Source of the DNA: Liolophura sinensis
Lineage: Eukaryota; Mollusca; Polyplacophora; Chitonida; Chitonidae
Direction: 5' to 3'
Assembly (NCBI RefSeq): GCF_032854445.1
Contig: NC_088295.1
Coordinates: 77,280,028-77,344,027 of the forward strand
DNA: 64,000 nucleotides
Shown here: positions 1 to 13,050 of the stretch, piece by piece
Layout: each line of letters begins with the position of its first letter
Position numbering within the stretch: position 1 is the stretch's first letter
Position numbers and translations under genes: made by a program
Notes under the pieces: model-generated
Databases searched by the model: none
What the model was told of the DNA's origin: nothing
What the model saw: only the letters and a program-made list of their open reading frames with translations

Positions 1-527
1 ATAGAAAATGAAAACTGTGAAATGTGTGCAGTCAGACGAAAGTTTGGTACCAAATATAGTACTTAGCGCCAAAAGTTGTTTCAATGGCCAATAGATGTCA
101 CAAAGTTTATTACCCAGACTGAAAGCATACCATGTTACATGTTATCAACTATAAACCTGTTAGCATCATCTCAAGGAAGACTAACATTAACTTCTACTGC
201 TTCAGTTTGAACAGTTCTTAGTTATATGGACGTTTTAGAACGTCACAGGTTGAGAACGTGTGTGCATTCTTGAATTGAAAAGCAAGGCAAAGAATGATAC
301 GTTTGAGTGAAATCGTTGAGTTAGTACTGCAGTTCGATGAATAAGGGCTTGGACTTCAAACCTAAGACTTAAAATTGACAATCTTGCAGTTTACTTACTT
401 AGTTATGAACAAAACATGACGAGACAAACTCCTATCGACCACCAGCATAACAAAGTACAATAAAACATAGGAAATAATGTGGTCTTTAATGTCTTATCTT
501 CATTTATCGGTATTTCAGTCCACTCAC

Positions 528-3500
528 TTCCGTCCATGATCTGGAGCGGTATGGGCAGACTGGTTCTGCTGGGTGTCTGCTTTATCTCTGTGTCGCCGTA
601 GTTGGAGGAGAGAGTGGCCACGCAGTAGTACCGTCCCTCGTCCACCCTTGTCACCTCCGAGAAATACAGCTTACCCAGGGCAGAGATGAACAGGTATGGC
701 TGCAGACTGGGTCTCACAAAGTTACCCGCATTATCTTTGTACCATTGATAGGTCAGTGCTAAAAAAAAAACACACAAAAAAGGCTTGAAACATCATACCT
801 TGTAACAGCGCGCTTAATGGCCACAACACCACCGATCTGTATTTAACCGAGTGGTAAAACAAATATTAAGCAGATATAAATTATCTATTTTTCTTAGACC
901 CTTGAAGAGAGCAGATAGCTATGTCGACTTTCTAATAGCATTTGTATTATTAAAACAACGGAAAAAAATAGGATGAACATTCATTTCTCGACATTTCCTA
1001 AAAACCAACATGACAAGCAATTAGAAATTAATGACTGTTGTTTTATACCGCGTAAAAGACCCAAAAATCATAATGAAAGGCTTTCAGTCTCCGTTAATCC
1101 ACTTACGATCACGCTGGTATGATAGTAGATTGATTGTATCCAAGAGTTTGAAATTGGTTAAACAGGATAGTTGTTAAATAGCAGCCTTACCCGGTTTGTG
1201 GTTTGGAGGGATACATTCTATGGCCGCTCCGTTGTACTCATACGTCCTCACCGTTTCACGAGGAACATTGGAAAATTCTCCAATGTCTGAAACACGCCAA
1301 TGGATAGTAGGTTTTAGAATAAATTTACTAACTACACCAGCTTGATATAGGTAACATACCAGCAGACCAATTTTGTTGAAAGGAATAGTAAAAATCCCAA
1401 TAAAATTCTGCCTAGAAGAATCTAAGACACCACATAAAATTCCTGGCGAACGTTGTCATTAAAAAGAATCGGCTTCAAAAAACGGGATTCGATTCAGAAT
1501 ACACGGTGAAAACCTTAAACACTGATCTCATAAACGACTGAATTGAATCTACTCTTAAAGGAATGGTTTCCCGTCTGAATTGAATTTGGTAATATTCTGG
1601 TAACTTTCTGTTATTGGTTGACTATATGTTAAATTATTCCATTGCAATATGCAATATGTATCAATATCATGGATAGCCTGGGAATGTTATCAGAAGACGT
1701 GACATAGACATGGGGCTACTTACACCCAAATGAGAGCTGAATGATGCTTCCAATGATCATTCCGAATTGATTCTCGGCTCGACATTGATAGCGACCAGAA
1801 TCAGCGCCCTCTTCCGGGTGATCAATTGTCAGCCTCCCATTGGTCAGTGTGTATCTGGGGTCGAGGTCCCCCGTTATGTCAATAACATGACCCCCCTCTA
1901 TCCGGCTCCAGCCGTACCTGGCCGCTGGGTTCGCTATGGCTGCACACTCCACAGATGCCTTAGTCTCCTTCTGACTGATAACAACAACGTCTGTGGCTTC
2001 CACAGAAAAAGTCGGGCCACGCAGATAATTGTTCGGATCTGTTGTCTCAGTGCCATAGTCTGTCAAGAAACAAGAGGTAATAAATACTGAAACAACGGCG
2101 AGAAACGTTTTTGGTTAAACTTTTACTTTTATCTACGAAAATACAGTGTCAGAATATATATTATCCAAGTGTTGATCACTTAGGTTCACTGAAAGACTGT
2201 GTCGTCCTAGCAGACAGACCAAGGTTTATGAAATACAAAATGTATGGCAAGTAATTTTTGTTACTTTTTGACACTTAGTTTCCTGAAATCAAACAACTGG
2301 TACATCCAGTTTGAATGAAGAAATGTAGCAGCGAGAACAGAACAGAGCTGGAAATATTTGTGTACGGTTAGAAGAGGCCAGTGTAGAATCCAATATTTTA
2401 AATGACTAGTCGAAGAAGATCTAAACACGATGAATAAAATAATAATGAAGCTTTCATTATGAAAATAGAAATAATAATTAGACTGTTATTATTATTAAGC
2501 ATGTAGATGTTTAGAGGATATAAAAGAAATACACAAAGTTTCTGAGAAATCGGTGCAGTAATTTAGCAGGAGTTGCATGGACAAAATCTGTGTACATGAA
2601 AATCCATTATTGCACTAATAAATTGCCTGAACAGGAGTAACAAGGAAATAATTACCCGATTGAAATTAAACTTGAACAAGTTTAGATGATAGAAAAGATG
2701 TATGGTAATTCTCAGCAAAATTGGCTAAGTAGTTTGGGAGGATGCATGAACAATATCTTGTCTACAGACAGACGGGCGGACAGAGTGATTCCAATATAAC
2801 CACTCACCACTTCTCTCAACTTCGTTGAGGGTGTAATAAAGGTAATTTTTGGTGGATTTAAAGCCTTGAATCCATCATTTTTTCACTTCGCATAAAGCTC
2901 TACTTAACTGCCTGGACTCCTTCATCAAATTGTGTTGGTAGGTCCTATTTACTTACTATTTACAAATCCCTCTTCAAACTGTAGCAACCTACCAAAATCT
3001 CTATGGTCCTGTACAATTCGATATGCCTCGACTTGTGGAATCTCACATATGTATGGCAATGACAACGTCATATGACTTCGGCTCCAACCTACAGCAGCAT
3101 CTAATAAATGCACAAAAAAGGAAAACATCAGATATAGAAGGTTCACGTTTTGAATCAGTGGAACATGGGGCCGGGTCAACGATTACTATTGTCCTCCTCG
3201 TTTGGCAAGGCATATTCAAATGTATAAACCGCACTGAGCTGGCTGAGGGGCGACAGCTTTCTTAAGACATTAAAACTGGCACATTAAAATTGGCATTTTT
3301 GATACTTCCTAGCTTTGTATTAGTATTTATTATCAGTACTCTATGAGTACACCGTGTGTGTTGTCATATCTCCTGCGTTTTGACATGTCATTTTAGTGAA
3401 GCAGCACTATCAGTATGTCGACATTCAGACTGGTCAACTGCAAGGATAAACTGCCATTATATGGCTGACATAATGCTGAAATCCATGAGGAAAGATCATT

Positions 3501-5699
3501 GCAGGTAAATACACTTTACTGTACACCTGTACCGACATATGTTTTGGGTCAAAGTGAGAGACGCATCATTTTATCATTTAAAAGAAAGCAAAACAGCTGT
3601 GCTAAAAATATACCTTTCCACGTGTAGACAATTATCTCCCCTTGTTGGTTGCGATCGGCTTCACTCAGCCAGTAATGCGGATCATCTGGTACTGGTGAAC
3701 CATCCCCTTCCCAGCGGAAGACTGGATGGTTCTTAGAAATCTGTATTCCACTGGTATACCAGCTATTCCTAGTGTAGAAAACATTTAATACTAAAACGTT
3801 CCCTTAGAAATGACAATGATCCTCATGTAGCTTGCGTAAAAACACATTTAACGTTTCAGCAGTTCATTGTTGGACAAAAACGAAATCCAAGCTTTCTGTT
3901 TGAAAGGTTGCAATAAAATTTCCTCAGGCAAGTGGGGAAATGGGAGTCAAATAATTGATCAATATCAGTGTGAATAAGTACTTCCGAGTTAAATGAAGAA
4001 AATCCAACAAATAAAGCAATCCAAACAGAAACACGGAAATGTTAAAAACAGTGCAACTTTGATGATAATTTAGACCAGTCCAGTCACAGGCAGATGCAGG
4101 CCATCATGTATTTGCATTACAGAAGTGTATCACGGTGAACGAAAATGAAGCTATTTCCAATGGTTTATTATTGTAGTACACGTACCATGTCTTGTCGAAT
4201 CCCTTGATCCACTGAGTGATATAGTTGTGTTCAGAAAGGCTGTTGATGCTCACCACTCCGGCACCCTTCGTCTGACAAATGTACAAGGATCACGTTTGCT
4301 CTGAATGAAAATACACTATAGCAAAACGTGCTGGACTAATCCAGATACACGCCGTACAGTTATATTAATATAGTTATGCAACTGAATACATAAATATTCC
4401 CTGTGGGTTCTCCTTACTGTATAAGACCAAGTGCCCTTATTCCTCACCTTGTCACAACCTTCAGTGTAATTCATGCCCAAAACTACATTGGTTTGGTTGA
4501 CCAGTTTCGTGGCTTCACAAAAAGCATGATTTTATTAACCAACATGGAATAATGCCTTCAGAAGATCCTTGAACAAACACTTTGCACTTCCGAAAAGTTG
4601 AACAATTACAGTATATGCCACTGAAGACGGAGATATTTACGACCCTATTGTTTTTTGGCATTAGAGTCCCAACCAAACATTTATACGTAAGCCTCTAGTT
4701 TATATATAGAAAGCCCCCTTGACAGATTTCAACTGGATGATCTCGTATCTCACTGGATAGGTCCAACAAACCGGATAACTCTAACTTTTATCACTGTGAC
4801 CTTCTCCCGTTCTTGCTAAAACAAAATTTACTTCATAAACCTTCCGCCTTAGAATGAAATAAAATGCACATGTATGGATTTAATGTGTTTGAAAGTTACA
4901 GCTACATCATGTCGTGTGGAAAATGTGAGCCACTAGAATAACATCGATGCCGATACTTTGATGTGACCACGGAAGCTATACGCATATTCTTCTCAAATGT
5001 AATTATTCACTGCCAGTGTTTACTTAGTTTACATTGTGCAATTGTGTAAACGTTGCAAACAAAGTCTGCAAATTCCACAGTTGCATTTGGTCTATTTGAA
5101 CAACACAGACCACTGGGATAAAAACCGAGGGAAATATCATCTTGATGGATATTGATGGTTAAACGCCACGACTATTCGGGGAAATGGTACATAGACATTA
5201 AAAGCATGGTGGAGAAAAACAAACAAAGGCATGGAGAAATCATTGTTACTGGCAAGCATGTTATCTTCGGGCGGCGCCATAACATTCTCGCTAGGAAGGT
5301 AATATGCGGTGTGCGCATCTTATACATAGTGCCCAGTAATGGGAGCAGTTAACCCTCTACATGTACACGGTAAGGTATATTTAGACTGGGAATCAATTGC
5401 ACTCGCGAACATAATGGATCCCTAAAGAATGAATTTCATAGTCTAGTGCATACAGTGAAAGGTACACTGCAGCAGAGTAATGGAAATTTCTGTTTTGTTT
5501 CTTGTGCATACAGTGAAAGGCACACTGCAGCAGAGTAATGGAAATTTTTGTTTTATAGACATCCCATATGACCCTGAGTGCAAGTCATTCAATACTGGGC
5601 TTACGAGGCATGACATTTTGGCGTCTTGGTATTTCAAGGTTGGGTAGAATACGAATTTATAGCAAGATTGTTGATTCAACTCCCAGTTGTTTGGACAGC
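528..5699 (-). CDS. Cont: Contactin-like cell-adhesion protein, 5' part (C-type lectin + Ig domains)
   Basis: Seven exons join without phase conflict: 5605-5699, 4186-4271, 3614-3768, 2993-3088, 1724-2059, 1191-1286 and 528-758, giving about 365 residues. The first four exons make a C-type lectin domain, beginning GCPNNWELNQQSCYKF, continuing through AKMSC, GAGVVSINS, HYWLSEADRNQ and ending PYICEIP. The linker reads RDFDYG. Exon 1724-2059 encodes Ig domain 1 (cysteines in VECAA and YQCRAEN). Exons 1191-1286 and 528-758 encode Ig domain 2 (IECIPP, WYKD, YYCVATL). In protostome contactin a lectin domain precedes six Ig and four FNIII domains on a GPI-anchored surface protein; in Drosophila it is needed for septate junctions. 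The remaining Ig and FNIII exons lie left of position 1. I am confident of the family; the function is inferred from it. The exon ends are read from splice consensus and phase, not from transcripts. Confidence 0.88.
5447..5562. repeat. 58-bp tandem duplication in contactin intron
   Basis: Two nearly identical copies, each beginning TGCATACAGTGAAAGG, stand 58 bp apart, just inside the intron that follows the first lectin exon. Confidence 0.85.
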
Positions 5700-5897
5700 C
5701 TGAAAAATTAAAAGTAATACGTGAAGTAGTAATAATGAAGACATTTAATTCCACACGAGACATCAATGAGAATCAAACGAAATAGTATTTTGTATAACGT
5801 AATACCTTCGAAATGACTAGAGCGTTTCTATTTATGTGCTCAAAATGAAATATATCATCCTATGAAAAGCTATCAAACAAATCTCTTCAAACCAGAT

Positions 5898-6126
5898 ATA
5901 TTTATTTATTGATTTAATTGGCGTTTTACGCCGTACTGAAGAATATTTTACTTGTATGACGGCGGCCAGCATCATGGTGGGAGAGAACCGGGCAGAGCCC
6001 GGGGGAAACCCAATACCATCCACAAGCTGCTGGCTGCTGGCAGACCTTCTCACGTACGACCGGAGAGGAAGTCAGCAAGAGCTGGTTTTGAACGCCGCTC
6101 TAGCGTGCTAACCACCTCTGGTGGCA
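5898..6126 (-). mobile_element. tRNA-derived SINE, minus orientation
   Basis: Read on the minus strand it has a short tRNA-like head (GGTTAGCACGCTAG, GTTCAAAACCAGC), then the shared body (GGAAGT, GAAGGTCTGCCAGCAG, TTTCCCCCGGGCTCTGCCC, GCTGGCCGCCGTC) and the tail GGCGTAAAACGCCAATTAAA followed by ATAAATAAATA. About 40 bp between the A and B boxes present in other copies is missing. Confidence 0.8.
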
Positions 6127-6271
6127 AGAAGAAACATCCACCGTGCATTTAATTATGGGAAAGTAGTTTATCCTTCCAGGGAATAGACACATGTCCAAAT
6201 ACGACAGCATGCACCAATGTTATAATACCATTTAATAGAGCCAGTCGAGAAAAAAAACCTGTATAGTGTAC

Positions 6272-6345
6272 CTTGAATGAGTTGGTGTACTCCAGGAAGA
6301 CACGTCAGGAATGTCACGACAGTAAATATCAACTCATGGTGCCTC
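6272..6345 (-). CDS. Candidate signal-peptide exon of the contactin-like gene
   Basis: A short stretch reads ELIFTVVTFLTCLPGVHQ then LIQ, a hydrophobic segment like a signal peptide. It ends in G at a possible donor (CAAG|GTACAC) that leaves phase 1, exactly what the first lectin exon at 5699 needs, giving LIQG-CPNNW across the junction. A plausible acceptor (AAGTAG|G) lies at its upstream side. No in-frame ATG precedes it before a stop, so the start codon would have to sit in another, unseen exon. The match could be chance. Confidence 0.35.
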
Positions 6346-6399
6346 CTACTTAAAGTAAATCAAAACCGACTCTGTTTAAGCACTCATACGGAACCCCAT

Positions 6400-7820
6400 A
6401 AGAGATAAAATGACAAGCCGCATTGGTCACTAATGTGGACTCTCACCTCTGAAGCATTTCAAAAAATTATAGTGCTTGAAAATTGCTGATGTCGAATCCT
6501 AGACAGTGTTTAAAACCTACACTGTAAAAAGTACGGAAGTGTGGGCAAAATAGCAGTTGTTGAAAAAGACAGAAAATAAAACGGAGACTCTCCACAAGAA
6601 ATTTCGGACAATTCAATCTTTATTGCTGTGTGTCGCTTGCAGGATATAAACACCGCAAATCGCCTAACATATATATAAGGCCATCTCCATTCAAAAGTCC
6701 TGAAATAACCAAGACAGAATAAATCAATGCTTAAAGGAATCATTTTTAATTAGATTTATTTAGTTAAGTTTAAGCTATTTTGAATAATATTCCACATACT
6801 TACAGGGATGAAGGAAACCCATGAACCGGGCAAGCCCATCCCCCACCCAATACCCACCCACCCCCCACCCTCCCATATGAGGAAGTCTTCATTTGGAAGG
6901 TATAACCTTTACATGCAGTCATATGAAGAGCATATAAAACGAGGTTAGAAAGTTGTCGTACGGTGAAAACATCTGCCAACAGATGAACATTTGTCATTTG
7001 TAGGGGTTTTTTACAGCAACACACAAAATGCTTTCACTGCACTCTGATTACGATTACGAGAACAGCTCTATGGCAGATGATGTCATATCAAAATTGTTTA
7101 ATGTGAAGCGGAGGGGATTGTCAGAATTTAGCATTGTGTGAGTCACGTGTTAGTTAAGATAAGAATACACTGGTACCTATGGCACCATGATTCATACATG
7201 AGTGGGCTATACGACTATATATAGAGCTTACCCTGTCAAAATGAATGTCAAAGGCAAGCGTGTTTGACAAGTCATTTGTACGATTTGAAGTACAGGATAT
7301 GAGAGAGATTTTCATGTCCTAAAATAGACAGGAAAACAGTGCTGATAATTTCTTTAGCAAGAACAAAGTGAGTGAACGTTACAAACTGTTGTTTGTTTGT
7401 TTTGGAGGGTTGGGGGAGTTTGTCAGAAATATAATAAAAGACTTACAGCATAGAAAGAAAAACCAGAGAAGGGTGTTAGTTGACAAATTGGCAAGTCAGC
7501 CGTAAATGGTGAAATACGGCCTCTTGTCAATTTATCTAAGTTAGTTTTATTCTACCTGTTAATCTAAATTCTTAAATAGCAGCAAATTACACGCCCACTA
7601 CCACCATAGCTTAAGAATTTGGTAGAGAAAAATACAGTGATGTTAATTGCAATTTAATAGACGTCAAAGTTCATTATCTACTAGTGTTGTTGTTTAATGT
7701 GAATTTCCCTATGGTGTATGAACTTTAACCTTACTATATGTATAAAATTCCATTTTGTGTTGTGTTAATACTGAACCAAGGATCGCCATATTTATATTGG
7801 TGCAGTGGTTTAATGGGAAG
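6400..7820. other. Intergenic sequence, no gene seen
   Basis: Short reading frames on both strands show no family resemblance. A pyrimidine-rich CCCACCC stretch near 6840-6870 is the only compositional feature. Confidence 0.5.
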
Positions 7821-7844
7821 CCGTGTCAAATGTACCTGACATGA

Positions 7845-8090
7845 TTATCGACTCATGCAAAAAGTCCAGACACGGCAATCGACTCATGCACCAATTCCAG
7901 ACACGACGATCGACTCATGCACTAAGCCCAGACACGGCGATCGACTCATGCACCAAGTCCATGCACGATACTCGACTCATGCACCAAGTCCAGACACAAC
8001 GATCAACTCGTGCACCAAGTCCAGGCACGGCGATCGACTCATGCAGCAAGTCCGGACACGATGCTTGACCCGTGCACCAAGTCACACTGT
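7845..8090. repeat. 31-bp minisatellite, about 8 copies
   Basis: The unit contains ACTCATGCACCAAGTCC and AGACACGGCGATCG; successive ACTCATGCA occurrences at 7851 and 7882 set the 31-bp period. Later copies diverge. The predicted peptides across it are shadows of the repeat. Confidence 0.85.
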
Positions 8091-8092
8091 TC

Positions 8093-8180
8093 ATAGCAAA
8101 GCGTCACGTGTATTTGTTGCCGGTCCACACCGTAGGCCTACACAGCAAAGCGTCCCGTGTATCTTTTGCCGGTCCACACC
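8093..8180. repeat. Two-copy direct repeat
   Basis: Two copies of about 47 bp share AGCAAAGCGTC(A/C)CGTGTAT and TTGCCGGTCCACACC, directly after the 31-bp minisatellite. Confidence 0.7.
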
Positions 8181-9310
8181 TCTCTTTAATATAGAATCAT
8201 TCACAGAAAATTCCATGTTTCCATAATATCATATTCTTAATCTTACGTAAGATGTTACATGAGAATAAATGGAAATATGTTTCTACAGCGCACATGCGCG
8301 TAAGTATACACATGTATATACTTAATAGTTTCGAGAGGCTTTCAGAGTATCTGTATGAAGCAATAGTTTTAGTTTCAGGAAATTTCTGTTTGGTTTCTGT
8401 CATTTAACAGTTTAAAGCTTGAGCATCCAACAGCATGCAATAACATTGTACGTTACGCTTTATAGAAGCATGGCAAAAACACAGGAAGAAGCCGCTAGCT
8501 TGAACATATCAATGCTCCTGTGGACTTCAAGGACTGCCATTCCCATCGAAGTGTTTCACATATGAGACATACAGAAACCAGTTAAGACTTATAAAATTTA
8601 ATACTTGCATAACAATCGTCATAATCTGGCTTCGTAAGATTGATATGTCATCTGAACATATATATTAAAATACTAGACATTAAAATATTAGATTTATATC
8701 CCATAGTATTCCTATAAATATTACAGGTGATACCACACAACACTAAAAAGGTTTTCCATGAATAAAACCAGTGTGTGGATCTTCTCATTTATCTAACCCG
8801 CGTAATCTACTAGCAGGTGAAAAACTGGTACTGTTCGAAAAAACCAGCCTAAAAAAAACAGAAAAGGAATGGCCACCCAACGCTATTTTAAATATTCCGT
8901 CGTGCATCTCAAATATGCGAAAAAGTAATTTCGTTAGATATCAAAGCTTGATCTTCTCTTCGGAAGTGTAAAGGAGAGATAATATTATTGTGATCCCTTC
9001 CTGTTCAAACATCTTGCCAGGGTCAGCTGGGCGAGTTCACGTACTGAGCTGATCAGATGATGCTAACCTGGGCTGTGGTGACACGCTCGGCTCTGTCTTA
9101 TAGCTGTCTAGAACAAAGCCTGCTGGTCAAGCTGTAATCACTGGGGTTATACCCTTAACCAGACCACAGTGTAACGAGCATATGTACACACACACACACA
9201 TAGACAGTGTTAAATGTAAAGAAACTCTTGTTGTCTGTGTGGTTTGAAAATAAAAAGGCTTGAGTGTTTTATGGGGAATAGATATTTTGGGTTTTAAAAT
9301 CTTTTACACT
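8181..9310. other. Intergenic sequence, no gene seen
   Basis: No recognisable coding, RNA or mobile sequence. It holds a short CA run near 9188 and otherwise unremarkable AT-rich sequence. Confidence 0.45.
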
Positions 9311-9324
9311 TGTTGGTCATTGTA

Positions 9325-9665
9325 TAGAATACGGCATCACATGACACCAAGTACGGTGTCACAGTGTAGAGGACGGCATTACACAACACCAAATAAGCTG
9401 TCAAGGTGCAGAATACAGCATCACGCAAAACCAAATACGGTAACACATTGCAGAGTGCCAAATAACACAACACCAAATACGGTGTCACAGTACAGAATAG
9501 GACATTACACAACACCAAATACGGTGTCACAGTGCAGAGGACGGCATTACACAACACCAATAGGGTGTCACCGTACAGAATACGTCATCACAACACCAAA
9601 TACGACGTCACAGTACACAGTACGGCATTATACAACATCAAATGCAGCACCACACAAAACACCAT
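9325..9665. repeat. About 42-bp minisatellite
   Basis: Repeats share ACGGTGTCACAGTGCAGA, CGGCATTACACAACACCAAA. Between 9481 and 9523 the period is 42 bp; flanking copies are shorter or degenerate. Long frames on both strands here come from the repeat, not from genes. Confidence 0.8.
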
Positions 9666-9779
9666 GATGTATAACACAATACAGTATACAGTAAAATCAT
9701 TCACACCATCACAACACACAACACGCTCCATCAAACAACACTATACAGGAGCTAATTCACAAAATCCATTGAGCTTAGG

Positions 9780-12020
9780 CTAAACTTTCAAACTCGAATT
9801 CTATTTATTAGCTTTGTTGTAAAATTTCCAATTTTTACACATTTGTCAACAAAAACACTTGTAACAGTCATGTTTATAAAACTAACTCCTCTGATCCAAA
9901 AAATAATGTTAAACCATAACCACAATTAAAATTCGGGTTGGTTACAAACTTGGCTGTGTTAAACGGCAAACGTGCCAGCGCAAGACGAAACCCACGTTGA
10001 CAAATGTGTTTTCTTCACATGTACAATGTTTGAGCAGGGCGATGAGGCGGGTGTACGTATTAACCTGGATAAATTCTTACGATCCTTGTATACCTTCTTA
10101 GCACAATCCCCTCGCCTTCTGACTGTCGTATCCCCACCCCCAGTCTCATCCTCCTAGGTAACGATATAGAGAAGATTTACGGAAAGGTACCTGTTCCCAC
10201 CAGTGTGTGATGATGATGGATCATAAACCACCGACTTATAACTGTGGTTTTAAGAAATGTAGGAGCTGTGAGTAGACTGTGTACAGCGAGTAGGTAGATC
10301 CACACAGAAGGTCACATGTACACATCAAATAAATTGGCGTTCTTGTAACTGTTACATAATAAACGATTTATTTAATTATTTTTTTATGTTTCGTATTATA
10401 AGTGTTTTTGTTTGACAAGTGTAGGGCTTTCGAAGAAAATAACATATAGGTTAGAGTTTTATGGGGAAATTGTACTCGTCTGGGGAACTTAATTATACAA
10501 GAAACGATAAACTAAGCCAAATTTGTAAGTATATTGTTAACGAAAAAAAAAAAAACCTGCCTAGACAGGCTACCAGAAATGTAGCCCTGACCATGTATTT
10601 GCCTAAGAGGTAGGCTCCATGAGCATACATACATCCAGCTTCAACGTTTCGCGACTTACAGCCGCAAGTCAAAGCATGATTAATCTTTAACAGTTATATC
10701 ATTCAACGCCCCAACGCATTAACAAACTTACCTTTCCAAATTCATTTTGTTACAGAATCCTGTTTTAGCATACGAATTTTCTAATCCACAACGAATGTTC
10801 CAGGTTAATAGTTCAGTTCAACATGATAGTGGTGTGTCTGTGGCTATTTGGAACAGGTTAAATCCACACTTCACACGTCCTAGCCCTTGTGGCAGACTGT
10901 TGACTGGTTCGAGTCTACACTGCGTCCCGAGCTGCACGGAGAGGCAGTAAAGAGGCTCATAAACTAGACCTCGCTCGAGGAAGTGCACACACTCGTTAGT
11001 TATCATAAAGTTTTACTGCGCAATAAGAAACGATGGTGTTGTTATCTCGTAAATTTACTACAGATCCGTGAAAAGTTAGCTTTTATTTCATAGTGCAGGT
11101 GAGTAAACGACGACAAACCATATTTCACTTTTATTTATCAGCTTCTGGCCGGCCAGTTATAGGTCAACTGTCTTTTTCTATACATAGCATAACAGCATAT
11201 AGAATATATATGGATGTCATGCAAATCATATTTAAGCAGTGATCGATATGTGTGCATGTACCTGTCTTTTAGATTTTCATTAGTGGATAACACATTGTTT
11301 TGAGTTATTCTACACAGTACCATTAACGCTGTTACAGTATAGTAAAATGGTGGCATGCAGCAATATGAAAATTGCAAGCATATATCGTATTCAAAAAGTG
11401 AACATACCCGAAAGCGGGACAGCCAGTTCAGAATAAAAAATATGAATTGTCAGTTTGAGATAATAAAATGCCTCTAAATTTCCCACAGAACTAAGAGTTT
11501 TCCTATGGGCACAAATCAATAATTATTGGCACAAGTTTTGCATTTCGCCGCCACTGTATGATACCAACTGAAAACTATGTCTGAATTGGCAAATTAGATA
11601 GTAAATTGTACTTAAAATGACGTACATGAATCAGAGCTGATAGATGGATAAGTATCAATATTTGAGTTACCAAAGAAACCTGAATTTGGTACATTGGCAA
11701 CAAAAAAGATGGTATCCATGCAGAGATTGCATAAGCATTGATTTTGGCATTCCTATCTAGAGGCAGTTTGTAACTGGTATCTAAATTAGCCCTTTTCGCT
11801 TTACTGGTACATCTGAGATGGCTAAATGCCGTACCGGTACTAGATTCGTGGGAAAACATATAAAGGTAAGCAAAGACACAAAAACTGGCTATAGGGTACC
11901 CTTCATTCCTTCATACCCTTCGTTCCCGTAATGGTTATGAAGCAATGAACAACTACCTGCAGATGTAGGTCCAGTCATAACGCCATTTATTTATGAATAA
12001 TCCGCGTACAGCTGAATAAC
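9780..12020. other. Intergenic sequence, no gene seen
   Basis: Small reading frames only; none resembles a known domain. A poly-A run lies near 10540. Confidence 0.45.
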
Positions 12021-12026
12021 TCGTAG

Positions 12027-12085
12027 AATGTGCGACTTCAAGTAATGTGCGACTTCAAGTAATGTGCAAATTCAAGTAATGTGCG
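12027..12085. repeat. 17-bp tandem repeat, 3 copies
   Basis: Three consecutive copies of AATGTGCGACTTCAAGT, the third altered to CAAATTC, followed by the start of a fourth. Confidence 0.85.
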
Positions 12086-12334
12086 ATGACAATTATCCGT
12101 TCGTCTTCTTAAACAGTGTATCTGGAACCCTCTCACTGATACGCCCTCTTGCCCATGCCATTCGTATCCAGTTAATCTCCATCCAATCTGTTTGTATAAT
12201 TAACGTGTTCAGTCGGTTGTGTACTCCAGGATTAGGCAGACATCTGGATAGAACCTCAATTATAAGTTAAGGATAGTAGATCGCCTACCCCGAGCATAAC
12301 GTAGGGGTGGGGCCCGAGAGTAAAGTCCGGGTAA

Positions 12335-13050
12335 CAGAATAATTTACGAGTACCACACCAAGAAGTATGTACGGGTACCACACCGAGAATTATATACGGG
12401 TAACGCCCCGAGAACAATGTGCCACCCCGAGAATGATGTACGGGTTACACTCCGAGAATGATGCACGGGTAACACTCCGAGAATGATGTACGGGTAACAC
12501 TCCGAGAATGATGTACGGGTAACACTCCGGGAATGATGTACGGCTATCACCCCGAGAATGATGTACGGGTAACACTCCGAGAATGATGTACGGGTAACAC
12601 TCCGGGAATGATGTACGGGTAACACTCCGAGAATGATGTACGGGTAACACTCCGGGAATGATGTACGGGTACCACCCCGAGAATGATGTACGGGTACCAC
12701 CCCGAGAATGATGTACGGGTAACACTCCGGGAATGATGTACGGGTAACACTCCGAGAATGATGTACGGCTATCACCCCGAGAATTATGTACGGGTTCCAC
12801 CCCGAGAATTATGTACGGGTTCCACCCTGAGAATGATGCACTGGTACCACCCCGAGAATTATGTACGGGTTCCACCCTGAGAATGATGCACTGGTACCAC
12901 CCCGAGAATTATGTACGGGTTCCACCCTGAGAATGATGCACTGGTACCACCCCGAGAATGATGTACGGGTACCACCCTGAGAATGATGTACGGGTAACAC
13001 TCCGAGAATGATGTACGGGTAACACTCCGAGAATGATGTACGGGCAACAG
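12335..13050. repeat. 25-bp minisatellite, about 28 copies
   Basis: The unit is GAATGATGTACGGGT followed by AACACTCCGA or ACCACCCCGA; two variants alternate in blocks, with a CACTGGTACC version near 12830-12960. Because 25 is not a multiple of three, long open frames appear in several minus-strand frames, reading HHSRSVTRTSF and PYIILGV. These are repeat shadows. Confidence 0.93.

Noticed and set aside
7845-8090. CRISPR-like regular repeats
   Set aside because: Units are directly adjacent with no unique spacers, in an animal genome; an ordinary minisatellite.
9260-9783. Frames of 83-135 codons on both strands
   Set aside because: They translate the 42-bp repeat; no domain and both strands equally open.
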